A DNA stretch of 64,000 bases from Devosia sp. YR412. Its GTDB lineage: Bacteria; Pseudomonadota; Alphaproteobacteria; Rhizobiales; Devosiaceae. Where the stretch lies: assembly GCF_900110945.1 (NCBI RefSeq), contig NZ_FOFL01000004.1:1-64000 (forward strand), in the 5' to 3' direction. A program made the translations under genes and the position numbers. Positions 27,643 through 36,573 of the stretch are shown one piece after another. The notes beneath the pieces were generated by a model. That model saw only the letters and a program-made list of their open reading frames with translations. It was not told the origin of the DNA and ran no database searches. Numbering within the stretch: position 1 is the stretch's first letter; every line of letters begins with the position of its first letter.

Positions 27643-29940
27643 ATGTCCGCACTCGACGCCCGCATTGCCGCCCAGATCGCCACCGAAGTCGCTGCCCGCC
27701 CGGACCAGGTGGGCGCCGCGGTGGAATTGCTCGACGGCGGCGCCACGGTGCCTTTCATCGCCCGCTACCGCAAGGAAGTGACCGGCGGTCTCGACGATAC
27801 CCAGCTGCGCCTGCTCGCCGAGCGCCTGACCTATCTGCGCGAGCTGGAATCCCGCCGCGCGGCAATTCTCAAATCCGTCGACGAACAAGGCAAGCTGACG
27901 CCGGCATTGACCGCCTCGATTATGGGCGCCGCCACCAAGGCCGAGCTGGAAGACCTCTACCTGCCCTTCAAGCCCAAGCGCCGCACCAAGGCCGAAATCG
28001 CTCGCGAGCGCGGCCTCGGCCCGCTGGCCGAAGCCATCCTCGCCAACCGCAGCGCCGAACCATTGCGTCTGGCCGAAGCCTACATCACCGACGAAGTGCC
28101 CGGCACCAAGGAAGCGCTGGAAGGCGCCCGCGACATTGTCATCGAGGGTCTGTCGGAAAATGCCGCCCTGCTCGGCCAGCTGCGCAGCTATATGCGCGAC
28201 AAGGCCATGCTCAGCGCCAAGGTTGCCAAGGGCAAGGAAGAGGCCGGCGCCAAATTCTCCGACTATTTCGCGCATTCCGAACGCTGGAACAAAGTCGCCG
28301 GCCATCGTGCCCTCGCCATGATGCGCGGCCGCGACGAGGACTTCCTCAGCCTCGATATCGAGGTCGATGCCGATGTCACCGATCCGATCAGACCTGCCGA
28401 GCGCCTGGTCGCCGGCGCGCTCGATGCGCAGGGCACCGGACCGGGCAATCAATGGCTGCGCGACGTCGCCGGTTGGGCCTGGCGCACGCGCCTGCGCGTC
28501 ACGCTTTCCATCGACCTGATGGTCGAACTGCGCGAGCGCGCCGAGGTGGAAGCCATTCAGGTCTTTGCCCGCAATCTCAAGGACCTGCTGCTGGCCGCCC
28601 CCGCCGGCGCCCGCGCCACCATGGGCATTGACCCCGGCATTCGCACCGGCTGCAAGATCGCTGTGATCGACGCCACCGGCAAGGTGCTGGATACCGAAAC
28701 GATCTACCCCCTGCAGCCGCGCAACGACGTCATCGGCGCGCAGGCCGCCATCCAGGCGCTGATCAAGAAGCATGGCGTCCAGCTCATCGCCATCGGCAAT
28801 GGCACCGGCAGCCGCGAGACCGAAAAGCTGGTCACCGACCTGATCGAGCGCCTGCCGGCGCCCAAGCCGACCAAGGTCATCGTTTCCGAGGCCGGCGCCT
28901 CGGTCTATTCCGCTTCAGCCTTGGCCGCCGCCGAATTCCCAGACCTCGACGTCTCGCTGCGCGGCGCCGTCTCCATCGCCCGCCGCCTGCAGGATCCCTT
29001 GGCCGAACTGGTCAAGATCGAGCCCAAGGCGATCGGCGTCGGCCAATATCAGCACGACGTCGACCAAGCCCGCCTCAACCGCTCGCTCGATGCGGTGGTG
29101 GAAGATGCGGTGAACGCCGTCGGCGTCGATCTCAACACCGCCTCGGCACCTCTGCTCGCCCGCATCTCCGGCCTCGGCCCATCAGTCGCCGAAGCCATCG
29201 TCACCCATCGCGATGCCAATGGCCCGTTCCGCTCCCGCAAGGCACTTCTGGAAGTCCCCCGCCTCGGCCAGCGCACCTTCGAGCAGAGCGCCGGCTTCCT
29301 GCGCATTACCGGCGGCGCAGAGCCGCTGGATGCCTCTTCTGTACACCCCGAAGCCTATGGCGTTGCCCGCAAGATCGTCGCCGCCTGCGGCCGTGACCTG
29401 CGCACCATCATGGGCGACAAGTCCGCCCTGTCCGGCCTTGATCCAAAGAGCTTTGTCGACGACCGCTTCGGCCTGCCCACCGTGCGCGATATCCTTGCCG
29501 AGCTGGAAAAGCCCGGCCGCGACCCGCGTCCCGCCTTCAAGACCGCGACCTTTGCCGACGGTGTCGATGACATCAAGCATCTTGTGCCCGGCATGCAGCT
29601 GGAAGGCACCGTCACCAATGTCGCGGCCTTCGGCGCCTTCGTCGATATCGGCGTGCACCAGGACGGGCTGGTGCATGTCTCCCAGCTGGCCGACAAATTC
29701 GTCAAGGACCCGCACGAGGTCGTCAAGGCCGGCGATGTGGTGAAAGTCCGCGTCATGGAAGTCGACGTGCCCCGCAAGCGCATCGGCCTCACCATGCGCA
29801 AAGAAATCGCCACCACTGCTACACGCGAACGTCCCCGCGACCAGCCGCTCCGTGCCAATCAGCGCCCACCGCAGGAAGCCCCACGCAGCACCGGCTCGCT
29901 CGGCGACATGCTCAACGACGCCATGCGCCGCAAGAAATAG
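27643..29940 (+). CDS. tex: Tex/YhgF family RNA-binding transcription accessory protein
   Basis: A 765-residue Tex protein. It has an N-terminal helix-turn-helix part with VELLDGGATVPFIARYRKEVTGGLDDTQLR, a central YqgF-like nuclease fold (TMGIDPGIRTGCKIAVID, SEAGASVYSASALAAAEFPDLDVSLRGAVSIARRLQDPLAELVKI in pieces), helix-hairpin-helix repeats (VDLNTASAPLLARISGLGPSVAEAIV) and a C-terminal S1 domain (GTVTNVAAFGAFVDIGVHQDGLVHVSQ). It binds RNA and transcription complexes. ATG 27643 matches family starts; a TTG at 27562 would add a tail unlike them. It appears monocistronic. Confidence 0.95.
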   Translation: MSALDARIAAQIATEVAARPDQVGAAVELLDGGATVPFIARYRKEVTGGLDDTQLRLLAERLTYLRELESRRAAILKSVDEQGKLTPALTASIMGAATKAELEDLYLPFKPKRRTKAEIARERGLGPLAEAILANRSAEPLRLAEAYITDEVPGTKEALEGARDIVIEGLSENAALLGQLRSYMRDKAMLSAKVAKGKEEAGAKFSDYFAHSERWNKVAGHRALAMMRGRDEDFLSLDIEVDADVTDPIRPAERLVAGALDAQGTGPGNQWLRDVAGWAWRTRLRVTLSIDLMVELRERAEVEAIQVFARNLKDLLLAAPAGARATMGIDPGIRTGCKIAVIDATGKVLDTETIYPLQPRNDVIGAQAAIQALIKKHGVQLIAIGNGTGSRETEKLVTDLIERLPAPKPTKVIVSEAGASVYSASALAAAEFPDLDVSLRGAVSIARRLQDPLAELVKIEPKAIGVGQYQHDVDQARLNRSLDAVVEDAVNAVGVDLNTASAPLLARISGLGPSVAEAIVTHRDANGPFRSRKALLEVPRLGQRTFEQSAGFLRITGGAEPLDASSVHPEAYGVARKIVAACGRDLRTIMGDKSALSGLDPKSFVDDRFGLPTVRDILAELEKPGRDPRPAFKTATFADGVDDIKHLVPGMQLEGTVTNVAAFGAFVDIGVHQDGLVHVSQLADKFVKDPHEVVKAGDVVKVRVMEVDVPRKRIGLTMRKEIATTATRERPRDQPLRANQRPPQEAPRSTGSLGDMLNDAMRRKK

Positions 29941-30069
29941 CGTGACTCCCCGCAGTCACCACTGTTAGCGCTTCGCTACTTTGGTGTGGAGATTGCGCGG
30001 AGCTGTGAAAAAGCTTTAGCAATCCCTGCGTGGCACCCTTAAGCGGACAGATTAAGGGACCCGGAACCG

Positions 30070-30582
30070 ATGATTCGCATCAAAGCACTTGCCGCCAGCG
30101 TCGCGCTTGCTGTTGTGAGCCTGTCGATCGGGCCGGTCGCCGCGGCGCCGGCGCCGGTCGGCTTCCAGATCATGTGCCTGCAGTTTCCCGCCGAATGCCA
30201 GGGCGGCGGCAGCCATAAGGTTTTGCTGACGGAAGCCATGCTGGTGCAGATCACCCACGTCAATTCGCAGATCAATCGTGCCATCCAGCCGCGCAATGAC
30301 GCCGGCGCCGATATCTGGAGCGTCGGCGTTTCCTCCGGGGACTGCGAGGATTATGCGCTGAGCAAGCGTCGCGCATTGATCGAAGGGGGCCTGCCCCCCA
30401 GTGCCCTGCGCTTGGCCTATGTCAAGACGCGCACCAATCAGGATCATGCCATCTTGATCATCAAGACCGACACCGGCGATCTCGTACTCGACAATCTGGC
30501 CGGTCAGGTCCTGCCCTTGGGCAAGACCGCCTATCGCATCATCGCCGCCTCCGGCCCCGACCCTATGGTCTGGAGCCGTTAA
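30070..30582 (+). CDS. Periplasmic transglutaminase-like cysteine peptidase (LapG/BTLCP family)
   Basis: A 170-residue exported protein (signal peptide to about residue 25, PVAAAP) with the catalytic triad of the BTLCP family visible: Cys92 in SSGDCEDYAL, His126 in NQDHAIL, Asp141 in LVLDNL. Family members include LapG, which releases type-I-secreted adhesins from the cell surface by cutting near their N-terminus. The nearby type I secretion genes and repetitive secreted proteins (30579-39615) make a similar role plausible. No LapD-like GGDEF/EAL inner-membrane regulator is visible. It converges on, and overlaps by four bases, the SdrD-like gene. Confidence 0.85.
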   Translation: MIRIKALAASVALAVVSLSIGPVAAAPAPVGFQIMCLQFPAECQGGGSHKVLLTEAMLVQITHVNSQINRAIQPRNDAGADIWSVGVSSGDCEDYALSKRRALIEGGLPPSALRLAYVKTRTNQDHAILIIKTDTGDLVLDNLAGQVLPLGKTAYRIIAASGPDPMVWSR

Positions 30583-31763
30583 GGCGCACCCATACGGAAT
30601 TCCAGATCGTCGGCCGTAAATTGCCAATAACGCGCCGTGGCAAAATCCAGCCGTGTCACATCCCTCATTTCGGCCGCGAGATAAACCGGGCCCAAGGCCG
30701 ACAATGTGACCTTCTGCTGATAGACCTGTTCCTCACCCCGCCAGCCGGTGATGGTCAACGTTTCGCCTTCCGCCTGGAAGGTGGAAATGCCAAAGGCGCC
30801 GCCGACGAAGTCGAAGGGCACTTTTCTGCTGATCGCGGCAGGATGGCCCGAGCCGTTATAGGCAAGGAATTCACCGGACATGGCCCCGTTTCGATAGCCC
30901 GCCGGCTCGTAGAATTTCTGCTGCGTCATGACGAAATTATCCCAGTTCAGGCCCGAATAGCCCGAGGGCACCTTCAGCACGCCCTCAGACTGCAGATCGT
31001 CGAAAGTCACCAGCGTGTCCGCTGCTGCCTCGATGACCGGCTCTTCCCACCAGGTGTCGCCGAGAAGAACGGGGATGGCCTTTACCTCGACCGCCGTGCC
31101 CGCGTCACCGCTGGTAAAGCGCCAGCTACCCGGTTCGACCGGCGCAGAAAAATGGCCGTCATCACCCGCTATTTCTATTGTCTGGCCGCCCTGCATCGTC
31201 AGCTCCAATGCTTCCCCATCGCCCAGCGCGGGCAGCGGACCGGAAATGCTAAGGTCCGGCGCGAGGCCGACTGGTGACAGCGGCGGCTTGGCGACGATGT
31301 CGGCGGGCGAGCCCGGCATCATCTCGAACTCGGTAAACTGCTCGACATTGCCGGTGGTCAACTGCCAATGCGGTGGGACCAGCGTGCTGAACTGGTAACG
31401 TCCGGCGAACAGGATGTCGGCATTTACATTGCTCCCCGACATCTTGAAATTGGCAAAGCCGGCGGAGTTGGACTCCGTCGAACTGGCTGGTCCGAGGCCC
31501 GTGGCATCGACGATAATGCCCGACATTGGCCGGTCACCGAGATCATAGATGCCATCTCGATTGGCGTCGCGGAACACGAAGACCGAAATATTGAGCTGGC
31601 CGCCGGAGGGTTCATCCCATCGGGTCAAGGGCGCATAGGGCTCTTCCGCCCAGGTGAAGGCGGTTAGCGACTGGAGCACGAATAACACCGCGCTCCAGCC
31701 CAGCCTGTCGAGGCGCAGCGGGAACGCCAGGTTCCCGCTACCTTTGCTGCCGGATTGGCGCAT
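30579..31763 (-). CDS. Secreted protein with an SdrD-B/Cna-B-like domain
   Basis: A 394-residue protein with a signal-anchor region (residues about 20-39, WSAVLFVLQSLTAFTWAEE). The segment FVFRDANRDGIYDLGDRPMSG (given as about residues 57-77) is the Ca-binding start of an SdrD B-like domain, followed by a beta-rich section. The C-terminal half (VTFDDLQSEGVLKVPSGYSGLNWDNF...) resembles the carbohydrate-binding-like domain of secreted PEP-CTERM-type proteins, but no sorting tail is present. It lies three bases downstream of the GGNGGHN-repeat gene and may be co-transcribed. Probably an exported surface or matrix protein. Confidence 0.7.
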   Translation of the reverse strand: MRQSGSKGSGNLAFPLRLDRLGWSAVLFVLQSLTAFTWAEEPYAPLTRWDEPSGGQLNISVFVFRDANRDGIYDLGDRPMSGIIVDATGLGPASSTESNSAGFANFKMSGSNVNADILFAGRYQFSTLVPPHWQLTTGNVEQFTEFEMMPGSPADIVAKPPLSPVGLAPDLSISGPLPALGDGEALELTMQGGQTIEIAGDDGHFSAPVEPGSWRFTSGDAGTAVEVKAIPVLLGDTWWEEPVIEAAADTLVTFDDLQSEGVLKVPSGYSGLNWDNFVMTQQKFYEPAGYRNGAMSGEFLAYNGSGHPAAISRKVPFDFVGGAFGISTFQAEGETLTITGWRGEEQVYQQKVTLSALGPVYLAAEMRDVTRLDFATARYWQFTADDLEFRMGAP

Positions 31764-31766
31764 CCA

Positions 31767-32759
31767 TCAGCTCCCGCAACCGCAGCCGCCGTGACCGCCA
31801 CCATGATGGCCACCGCCGTTGTGGCCACCGTTACCGCCGTTGTGGCCACCGTTACCGCCGTTGTGTCCGCCGTTACCGCCGTTGTGGCCACCGTTACCGC
31901 CGTTATGGCCACCGTTACCGCCGTTGTGGCCGCCGTTACCGCCGTTGTGGCCGCCGTTGTGGCCGCCGTTGTGGCCGCCGTTACCGCCGTTGTGGCCGCC
32001 ATTGCCACCGTTATGGCCACCATTACCACCGTTATGGCCACCATTACCACCGTTATGGCCACCATTACCGCCGTTGTGGCCGCCATTACCGCCGTTGTGG
32101 CCACCATTACCGCCGTTGTGGCCGCCATTACCGCCGTTGTGGCCACCATTACCGCCGTTGTGGCCACCATTGCCGCCGTTGTGGCCACCATTGCCGCCGT
32201 TAGATCCGCCGTTCCCACCGTTGGATCCGCCATTAGAGCCGCCGTTGCCGGAGCCACCGTTGCCAGATCCGCCATTGCCGGGATCGACAGGTCCACTGCT
32301 GGGCGGGGGGACAACCGCAGCAGAGTTCCCGCTGCTTGAACTGCTGTCATTGGAATCGTCGGAATCGCTGGTGGTCGCGACGGGAATGGCCGCTGTCCGG
32401 ATGCCAAGGCAAAGCGAATTCGCAATGTCGAGGATTTGCTGCGCCGTGCTTTGGCGGTTGGCACCCTCGGCCAGCACGCGCAGGCCATCGGCAGCATTGA
32501 GGCAAACCGGCCGGGGTACCCGCGGCAGGTCTGCTGCCTGGGCGATGCTGACAACCAGCGTGATAATCTGCTGATCGTCCGGATTGTTCGGGGGAGAGAT
32601 GAAGGCCCGGGCAACCGGCAGGCAGTTGTTTGCCCGTGGAATGTCGGGACATTCGCGCAACACCGACGCGACGGTGGAGAACTGTTGGGCCTGAACCGGC
32701 CCAGAGATGACGGACAAGGCTAGCGCCAAGGCCGCCCCAGCAAAGATCTTAATCTGCAT
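31767..32759 (-). CDS. Exported Gly/Asn/His-rich tandem-repeat protein
   Basis: The 330-residue protein has a signal peptide (ALALALSVISGPVQAQ) and a folded N-terminal part of about 100 residues with several Cys (LRECPDIPRANNCLPVA, RPVCLNAAD, LCLGIR). An acidic Ser/Asp linker follows, then about 160 residues built from the 7-residue unit GGNGGHN. Near the middle two 4-residue GGHN units break the period. The end is GGGHHGGGHGGCGCGS, with His and Cys suited to metal binding. Regularly spaced His suggests Zn, Cu or Ni binding, or a flexible matrix; this is inference. ATG 32759 has AGGAGC-type RBS. It does not resemble a known enzyme. Confidence 0.8.
   Translation of the reverse strand: MQIKIFAGAALALALSVISGPVQAQQFSTVASVLRECPDIPRANNCLPVARAFISPPNNPDDQQIITLVVSIAQAADLPRVPRPVCLNAADGLRVLAEGANRQSTAQQILDIANSLCLGIRTAAIPVATTSDSDDSNDSSSSSGNSAAVVPPPSSGPVDPGNGGSGNGGSGNGGSNGGSNGGNGGSNGGNGGHNGGNGGHNGGNGGHNGGNGGHNGGNGGHNGGNGGHNGGNGGHNGGNGGHNGGNGGHNGGNGGHNGGNGGHNGGHNGGHNGGNGGHNGGNGGHNGGNGGHNGGNGGHNGGNGGHNGGNGGHNGGGHHGGGHGGCGCGS
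31797..32280 (-). repeat. 21-bp coding minisatellite (GGNGGHN units)
   Basis: About twenty tandem copies of a 21-bp unit, alternating ccaccgttaccgccgttgtg-like versions with a few synonymous changes (GTT/ATT, TGG/TGT), encode the Gly/Asn/His repeat. Synonymous substitutions occur in runs of adjacent units, which suggests expansion by slippage or unequal crossing over. Copy number should vary between strains, and the assembly of this block could be inexact. Confidence 0.85.
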
Positions 32760-32965
32760 TTTTCGCTCCTGTTTAAAGAGCGTGACCCGTCATCTCAAAT
32801 GCCTCAGATCCGAAGTCTGTCCAATCGGTCATAGAATGCACTTACTGATAACAAGATCGCGCAGATCATAAGATACTTTGGATGATCTTGCTTTAAATCG
32901 TACACAATATGACTAGGAACCAAATGGATAGTATTGGTTTAGTACGTACAACTAGGTAAATCGAT

Positions 32966-34300
32966 CTAGTATTCCCGGAAGGCGCGCGCCATGCTGTCGG
33001 CGATCGGCTTGACCAGATATTCAAAAAACGTCCGCTCATGCGTCTGGATCAACACCTCGGCTGGCATGCCGGGCGTCGGGCTGAAGCCATGCACCCGGTC
33101 GAGCTGGGCCTGCGACAGGCTGATGCGGGCCAGATAGACCTCGCGGTCGCGCGATGCCCCGGTCGTATCGGTTATCGAGTCGGCCGAGACATAGTAGACC
33201 TCGCCCTCCAGCATCGGCGTGGTGCGCTGGTTGAGCGCCGTGAGGCGCACCGTGGCCGGCTGGTCGCGATGGACTTCGTCGATCTGCATGCGCGGGATTT
33301 GCGCTTCGATGATCAATGGTACATCGGCCGGTAGGATTTCAATGATCGGCTTGCCGGTTTCGATGACGCCGCCGGCAGTATGATAGAACAGCCGCACGAT
33401 CGTGCCGGCCACCGGCGCCCGCACCGTCGTGCGATCCAGCACATTGTCGGCCTGGCGGATCTGCTCGCGCACCGCGTCGAGTTCGGCCTCCACCGACTGC
33501 AGCTCGTCCAGCGAGGCCTGCTGTGAGGCGTCGCGCAGCTGGATCATCTCTTTGACAAAGCGGGCGATCTGCGCATCGGCGGCCTGGATATCGGCTTCGA
33601 GCTTGGCAATGTCACCCTGGGCATCGGCCACGGCGCGTTCCAGCTGGTTGATCGAGCTGCGCGTCACCAGGCCCTTTTCCAGCAGCGATGAGCGGTTGGT
33701 CAGGTCGGCAAGCAGCAACGTCTCCTGCGACCGCATCGACTCCAGTTGCGCCTGCTGGCCGTCGCGCTGATAGCCGAGAGCCAGCATATTGTCCTCGAGC
33801 ACCTCGGTCTCATTGCTCAGCTTGGCCCGGCCGGCGTTGAAATTCTCCTGCTGGCTCTGCACGATCGCCACCACCTCGGGATCCGACATCTGCTCGGCCA
33901 ACACGGCCGGCACGCCATATTCGGTGGCGCCGCGCGATTCCGCCTGCAGGCGCTCGAGGATTGCCTCGAGCCGCAGCCAGCGGATGAACAGCTGGCGCGC
34001 ATTGGACTTGGCTTCGGTCTCATTGAGCTTGATCAGGATATCGCCCTCGCCCACCTGGTCGCCCTCGCGCACCAGGATGGACTCAATGATGCCGCCCTCA
34101 AGGTGCTGCACGATCTTGTTCTCGCCAATGGCCACGAAGGAGCCCGAGGCGATCACGGCGGCAGCCAGTGGAGCGGTAAAGCCCCAGGCCGAAAAGCCGC
34201 CCACCAGCACCACGACCAGCAGCATGCCCAGCGCGGTCTGCCGGCGGATGGAGCGTGGCACATCTTCGTACCAATCAAGGCTGGCGATCTGGGTTGCCAT
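32966..34300 (-). CDS. Type I secretion membrane-fusion protein (HlyD/PrtE family)
   Basis: A 444-residue adaptor with one membrane helix (about residues 23-45), then VIASGSFVAIGENKIVQHLEGGIIESILVREGDQV, the standard biotinyl-lipoyl half-motif. Long coiled coils (residues about 120-290) follow, then the second lipoyl half with VRAPVAGTIVRLFYHTAGGV and the HlyD C-terminal barrel (GMPAEVLIQTHERTFFEYLVKP). It bridges the ABC exporter to an outer-membrane TolC-like pore, which is not encoded here. Start overlaps the exporter gene stop by one base (TAATG). The 206 bases upstream of 32966 (to 32760) are AT-rich and hold no gene. Confidence 0.93.
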   Translation of the reverse strand: MATQIASLDWYEDVPRSIRRQTALGMLLVVVLVGGFSAWGFTAPLAAAVIASGSFVAIGENKIVQHLEGGIIESILVREGDQVGEGDILIKLNETEAKSNARQLFIRWLRLEAILERLQAESRGATEYGVPAVLAEQMSDPEVVAIVQSQQENFNAGRAKLSNETEVLEDNMLALGYQRDGQQAQLESMRSQETLLLADLTNRSSLLEKGLVTRSSINQLERAVADAQGDIAKLEADIQAADAQIARFVKEMIQLRDASQQASLDELQSVEAELDAVREQIRQADNVLDRTTVRAPVAGTIVRLFYHTAGGVIETGKPIIEILPADVPLIIEAQIPRMQIDEVHRDQPATVRLTALNQRTTPMLEGEVYYVSADSITDTTGASRDREVYLARISLSQAQLDRVHGFSPTPGMPAEVLIQTHERTFFEYLVKPIADSMARAFREY

Positions 34301-36549
34301 TATGGGGTCTCTCCAAGGGCCGGCTTGCCGGGATTGAGATTTTGCATGCTGCTGCCCGAGAGGGCCTTGAGCACCTCGGTGCGCGTGCCGAACATGCCGA
34401 CCGAGCCATTGTTGAGCACCAGGATCTTGTCGACATGCTGCAACAGGGCCGGCCGCTGGGTGATGGTGACAACCGTAATCTTCTGGTTACGGGCATGCAC
34501 CAGCGCCTTGGCCAGCGCCGCCTCACCCTGCGAGTCGAGGTTTGAGTTGGGTTCGTCGAGCACCACGAGCTTCGGATTGCCGAAGAAGGCGCGGGCCAAG
34601 GCGATGCGCTGCTTCTGCCCGCCCGACAAAGGCGCGCCATCGGCGGCGACAAAGGTTTCATAGCCCTGCGAGAAGGAAGCGATCAGGCTATGCACATCGG
34701 CCAGCACGGCCGCATCATAGACCGCCTGATCCGGCACATCATCGCGCATGCGGGCGATATTGGCCTTGATCGAACCAGGGAACAGCTGCACGTCCTGCGG
34801 CAGATAGCCGATGCTTTCGCCAAACTGGCGCTGGTCCCAGTTGCGCAGGTCCATCATGTCGAGGCGGACGCAGCCAGAGGTCGGCAGGATGGACCCCACC
34901 AGCAGCTTGCCCAAGGTGGTCTTGCCCGAGCCGGAATTGCCGATCACCGCGAGGGACTCGCCCGGCTGCAGCGAAAAGGAAATGCCGTTCAGTACCACCG
35001 CCTTGTTCGGGGGCGGAACAAAGAGGATGCGCTCCACATCCAGGCGGCCCTTGGGCTCAGGCAAGAGGAGGCGCTCGAAATTGAGCGGTGAGGATTGCAG
35101 CAGCGCACGAATGCGTCGCAGCGAATTGCGGAACTGGGTAAAGGCATTCCAGCCTTCGATGGCGCCCTCGATCGGGGTCAAAGCGCGGGCTGCGATGATC
35201 GAGGCGGCAATCACCATGCCGCCGGTCATCTGCCCTTCGATGGCGAGGAAGGCGCCCCAACCCAGGATGATCACCTGTGTCAGCAGGCGGCAAGCCTTGG
35301 AAAAGCTGGAGATCACCACATTGCGGTCCTGCGCCTTGACCTGTGCGCGTAGCGACAGTGCGGTATCGCGGCCCCAGATGCGCACTGCCTCGGGGATCAT
35401 CGCCAGAGCATTGATGATCTGGGAATTGCGCGACATGGAGTCGAGATGCGAGGTCGCCCGGCTGAGGAACGTATTTGCCTCCGCGAAGGGCTTTGCCGTG
35501 GTGCGCTGGTTGATGGTCGCCAATATCAAAAGGGTCAGCGCGGCGCCGATGACGATATAGCCGAGATGGGGATGGATCAGGAACACCGCCACCACGAACA
35601 TCGGCGCAATCGGCGCATCCAGCATGGAGAGCAGCGTGCCCGAGGTGATGAAACCGCGCAATTGCTGCAGGTCGCCCAGCACCTGATATTCGCGGCCATT
35701 GCCATGCAGCGAGGCGCGTGCTGCGGCGCTGAGGATCGGCGCACCGAGTTGCACCTCGACCTCCACCGCCGTGCGCATCAGGATCGAGCGGCGGACAGCA
35801 TCCAGCACGGTTTGAAGGATAACCGCGCCGACGACCAGAATGGTCAGCATGACCAGCGTATCGATGGAGCGGCTTGTCAGAATGCGGTCCGAGATCTGGA
35901 ACAGATAGAGCGGTATGGCCAGCACCAGCACGTTGAGCACGACGGTGAAGGCCATGACGATGACGAGATTGCCTTTGACCGCATTGAGGCCGTTCTGGAA
36001 GCTCTCGGCAATATTGGGCGCTTGCGAACGACGATGGAAGTTTCCGCCACCACCACCTGACCCGGTCGGTGGCTTGCCATTGGTGCCACCGCTGACCGTC
36101 TGCCTGGGCTTGCCCAGCGGGCCCGGCTCTGCGTCGATCATCGGCGGAATGGCAGCCTTGGGCGCCGTTACCCGATCGGCAAATTCGCTGCGCGGTGCTT
36201 CGGCGCGCGGTGCAGTGGCCTGTGCTGCGGCAGCGGCGTGAACAGCAGCCGGTGAGAGTGGTGCTACCGGTTCCAGATCGCGTTGAACCTCTGCGACCGG
36301 CTCTTCGTCATCCGGCTGATAGACGTCGGCGTCAACCAACTCTTCGGTCAACTCCTGCTCGGCCTCGGCATACTCTTCGGCTTCGATCTCCCGGCGGGCC
36401 TCGTCGTCGGCCAGCGCCTCCAGCTCGGCGGCGGCCCAATGGATATCCTGCATGGCCCGATCGAGCGGCGTTGCGGCCGCCTCTTCCGGATCGTGATGCA
36501 GGCGCTGGTCGAGATCGTCGTCGGGATAAAGACTACGGTCGTTGGACAT
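34300..36549 (-). CDS. Type I secretion ABC exporter with N-terminal extension (PrtD family)
   Basis: A 749-residue exporter. After about 180 acidic, Ala/Pro- and Gly-rich residues comes the PrtD-type core: six helices (from about residue 195, LVIVMAFTVVLNVLVLAIPLYLFQISDR) and an ATPase with Walker A GNSGSGKTTLGKLL, signature LSGGQKQRIALARAFFG and Walker B LVVLDEPNSNLDSQG. The usual length is near 570 residues, so the extension is a real addition and could be a substrate- or partner-docking region. There is no C39 peptidase domain, as expected for exporters of proteins with C-terminal signals. It lies between the substrate-like gene 36574 and the adaptor gene. Confidence 0.93.
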   Translation of the reverse strand: MSNDRSLYPDDDLDQRLHHDPEEAAATPLDRAMQDIHWAAAELEALADDEARREIEAEEYAEAEQELTEELVDADVYQPDDEEPVAEVQRDLEPVAPLSPAAVHAAAAAQATAPRAEAPRSEFADRVTAPKAAIPPMIDAEPGPLGKPRQTVSGGTNGKPPTGSGGGGGNFHRRSQAPNIAESFQNGLNAVKGNLVIVMAFTVVLNVLVLAIPLYLFQISDRILTSRSIDTLVMLTILVVGAVILQTVLDAVRRSILMRTAVEVEVQLGAPILSAAARASLHGNGREYQVLGDLQQLRGFITSGTLLSMLDAPIAPMFVVAVFLIHPHLGYIVIGAALTLLILATINQRTTAKPFAEANTFLSRATSHLDSMSRNSQIINALAMIPEAVRIWGRDTALSLRAQVKAQDRNVVISSFSKACRLLTQVIILGWGAFLAIEGQMTGGMVIAASIIAARALTPIEGAIEGWNAFTQFRNSLRRIRALLQSSPLNFERLLLPEPKGRLDVERILFVPPPNKAVVLNGISFSLQPGESLAVIGNSGSGKTTLGKLLVGSILPTSGCVRLDMMDLRNWDQRQFGESIGYLPQDVQLFPGSIKANIARMRDDVPDQAVYDAAVLADVHSLIASFSQGYETFVAADGAPLSGGQKQRIALARAFFGNPKLVVLDEPNSNLDSQGEAALAKALVHARNQKITVVTITQRPALLQHVDKILVLNNGSVGMFGTRTEVLKALSGSSMQNLNPGKPALGETP

Positions 36550-36573
36550 AGGAAAAACCTTGAAACGGCCGTG

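Noticed and set aside
31819..32574. Plus-strand open frame encoding a WPPLPPL repeat, antisense to the GGNGGHN gene
   Set aside because: It is the mirror of the 21-bp repeat; it lacks a ribosome-binding site and signal peptide, while the minus-strand frame has both plus a folded N-terminal domain.
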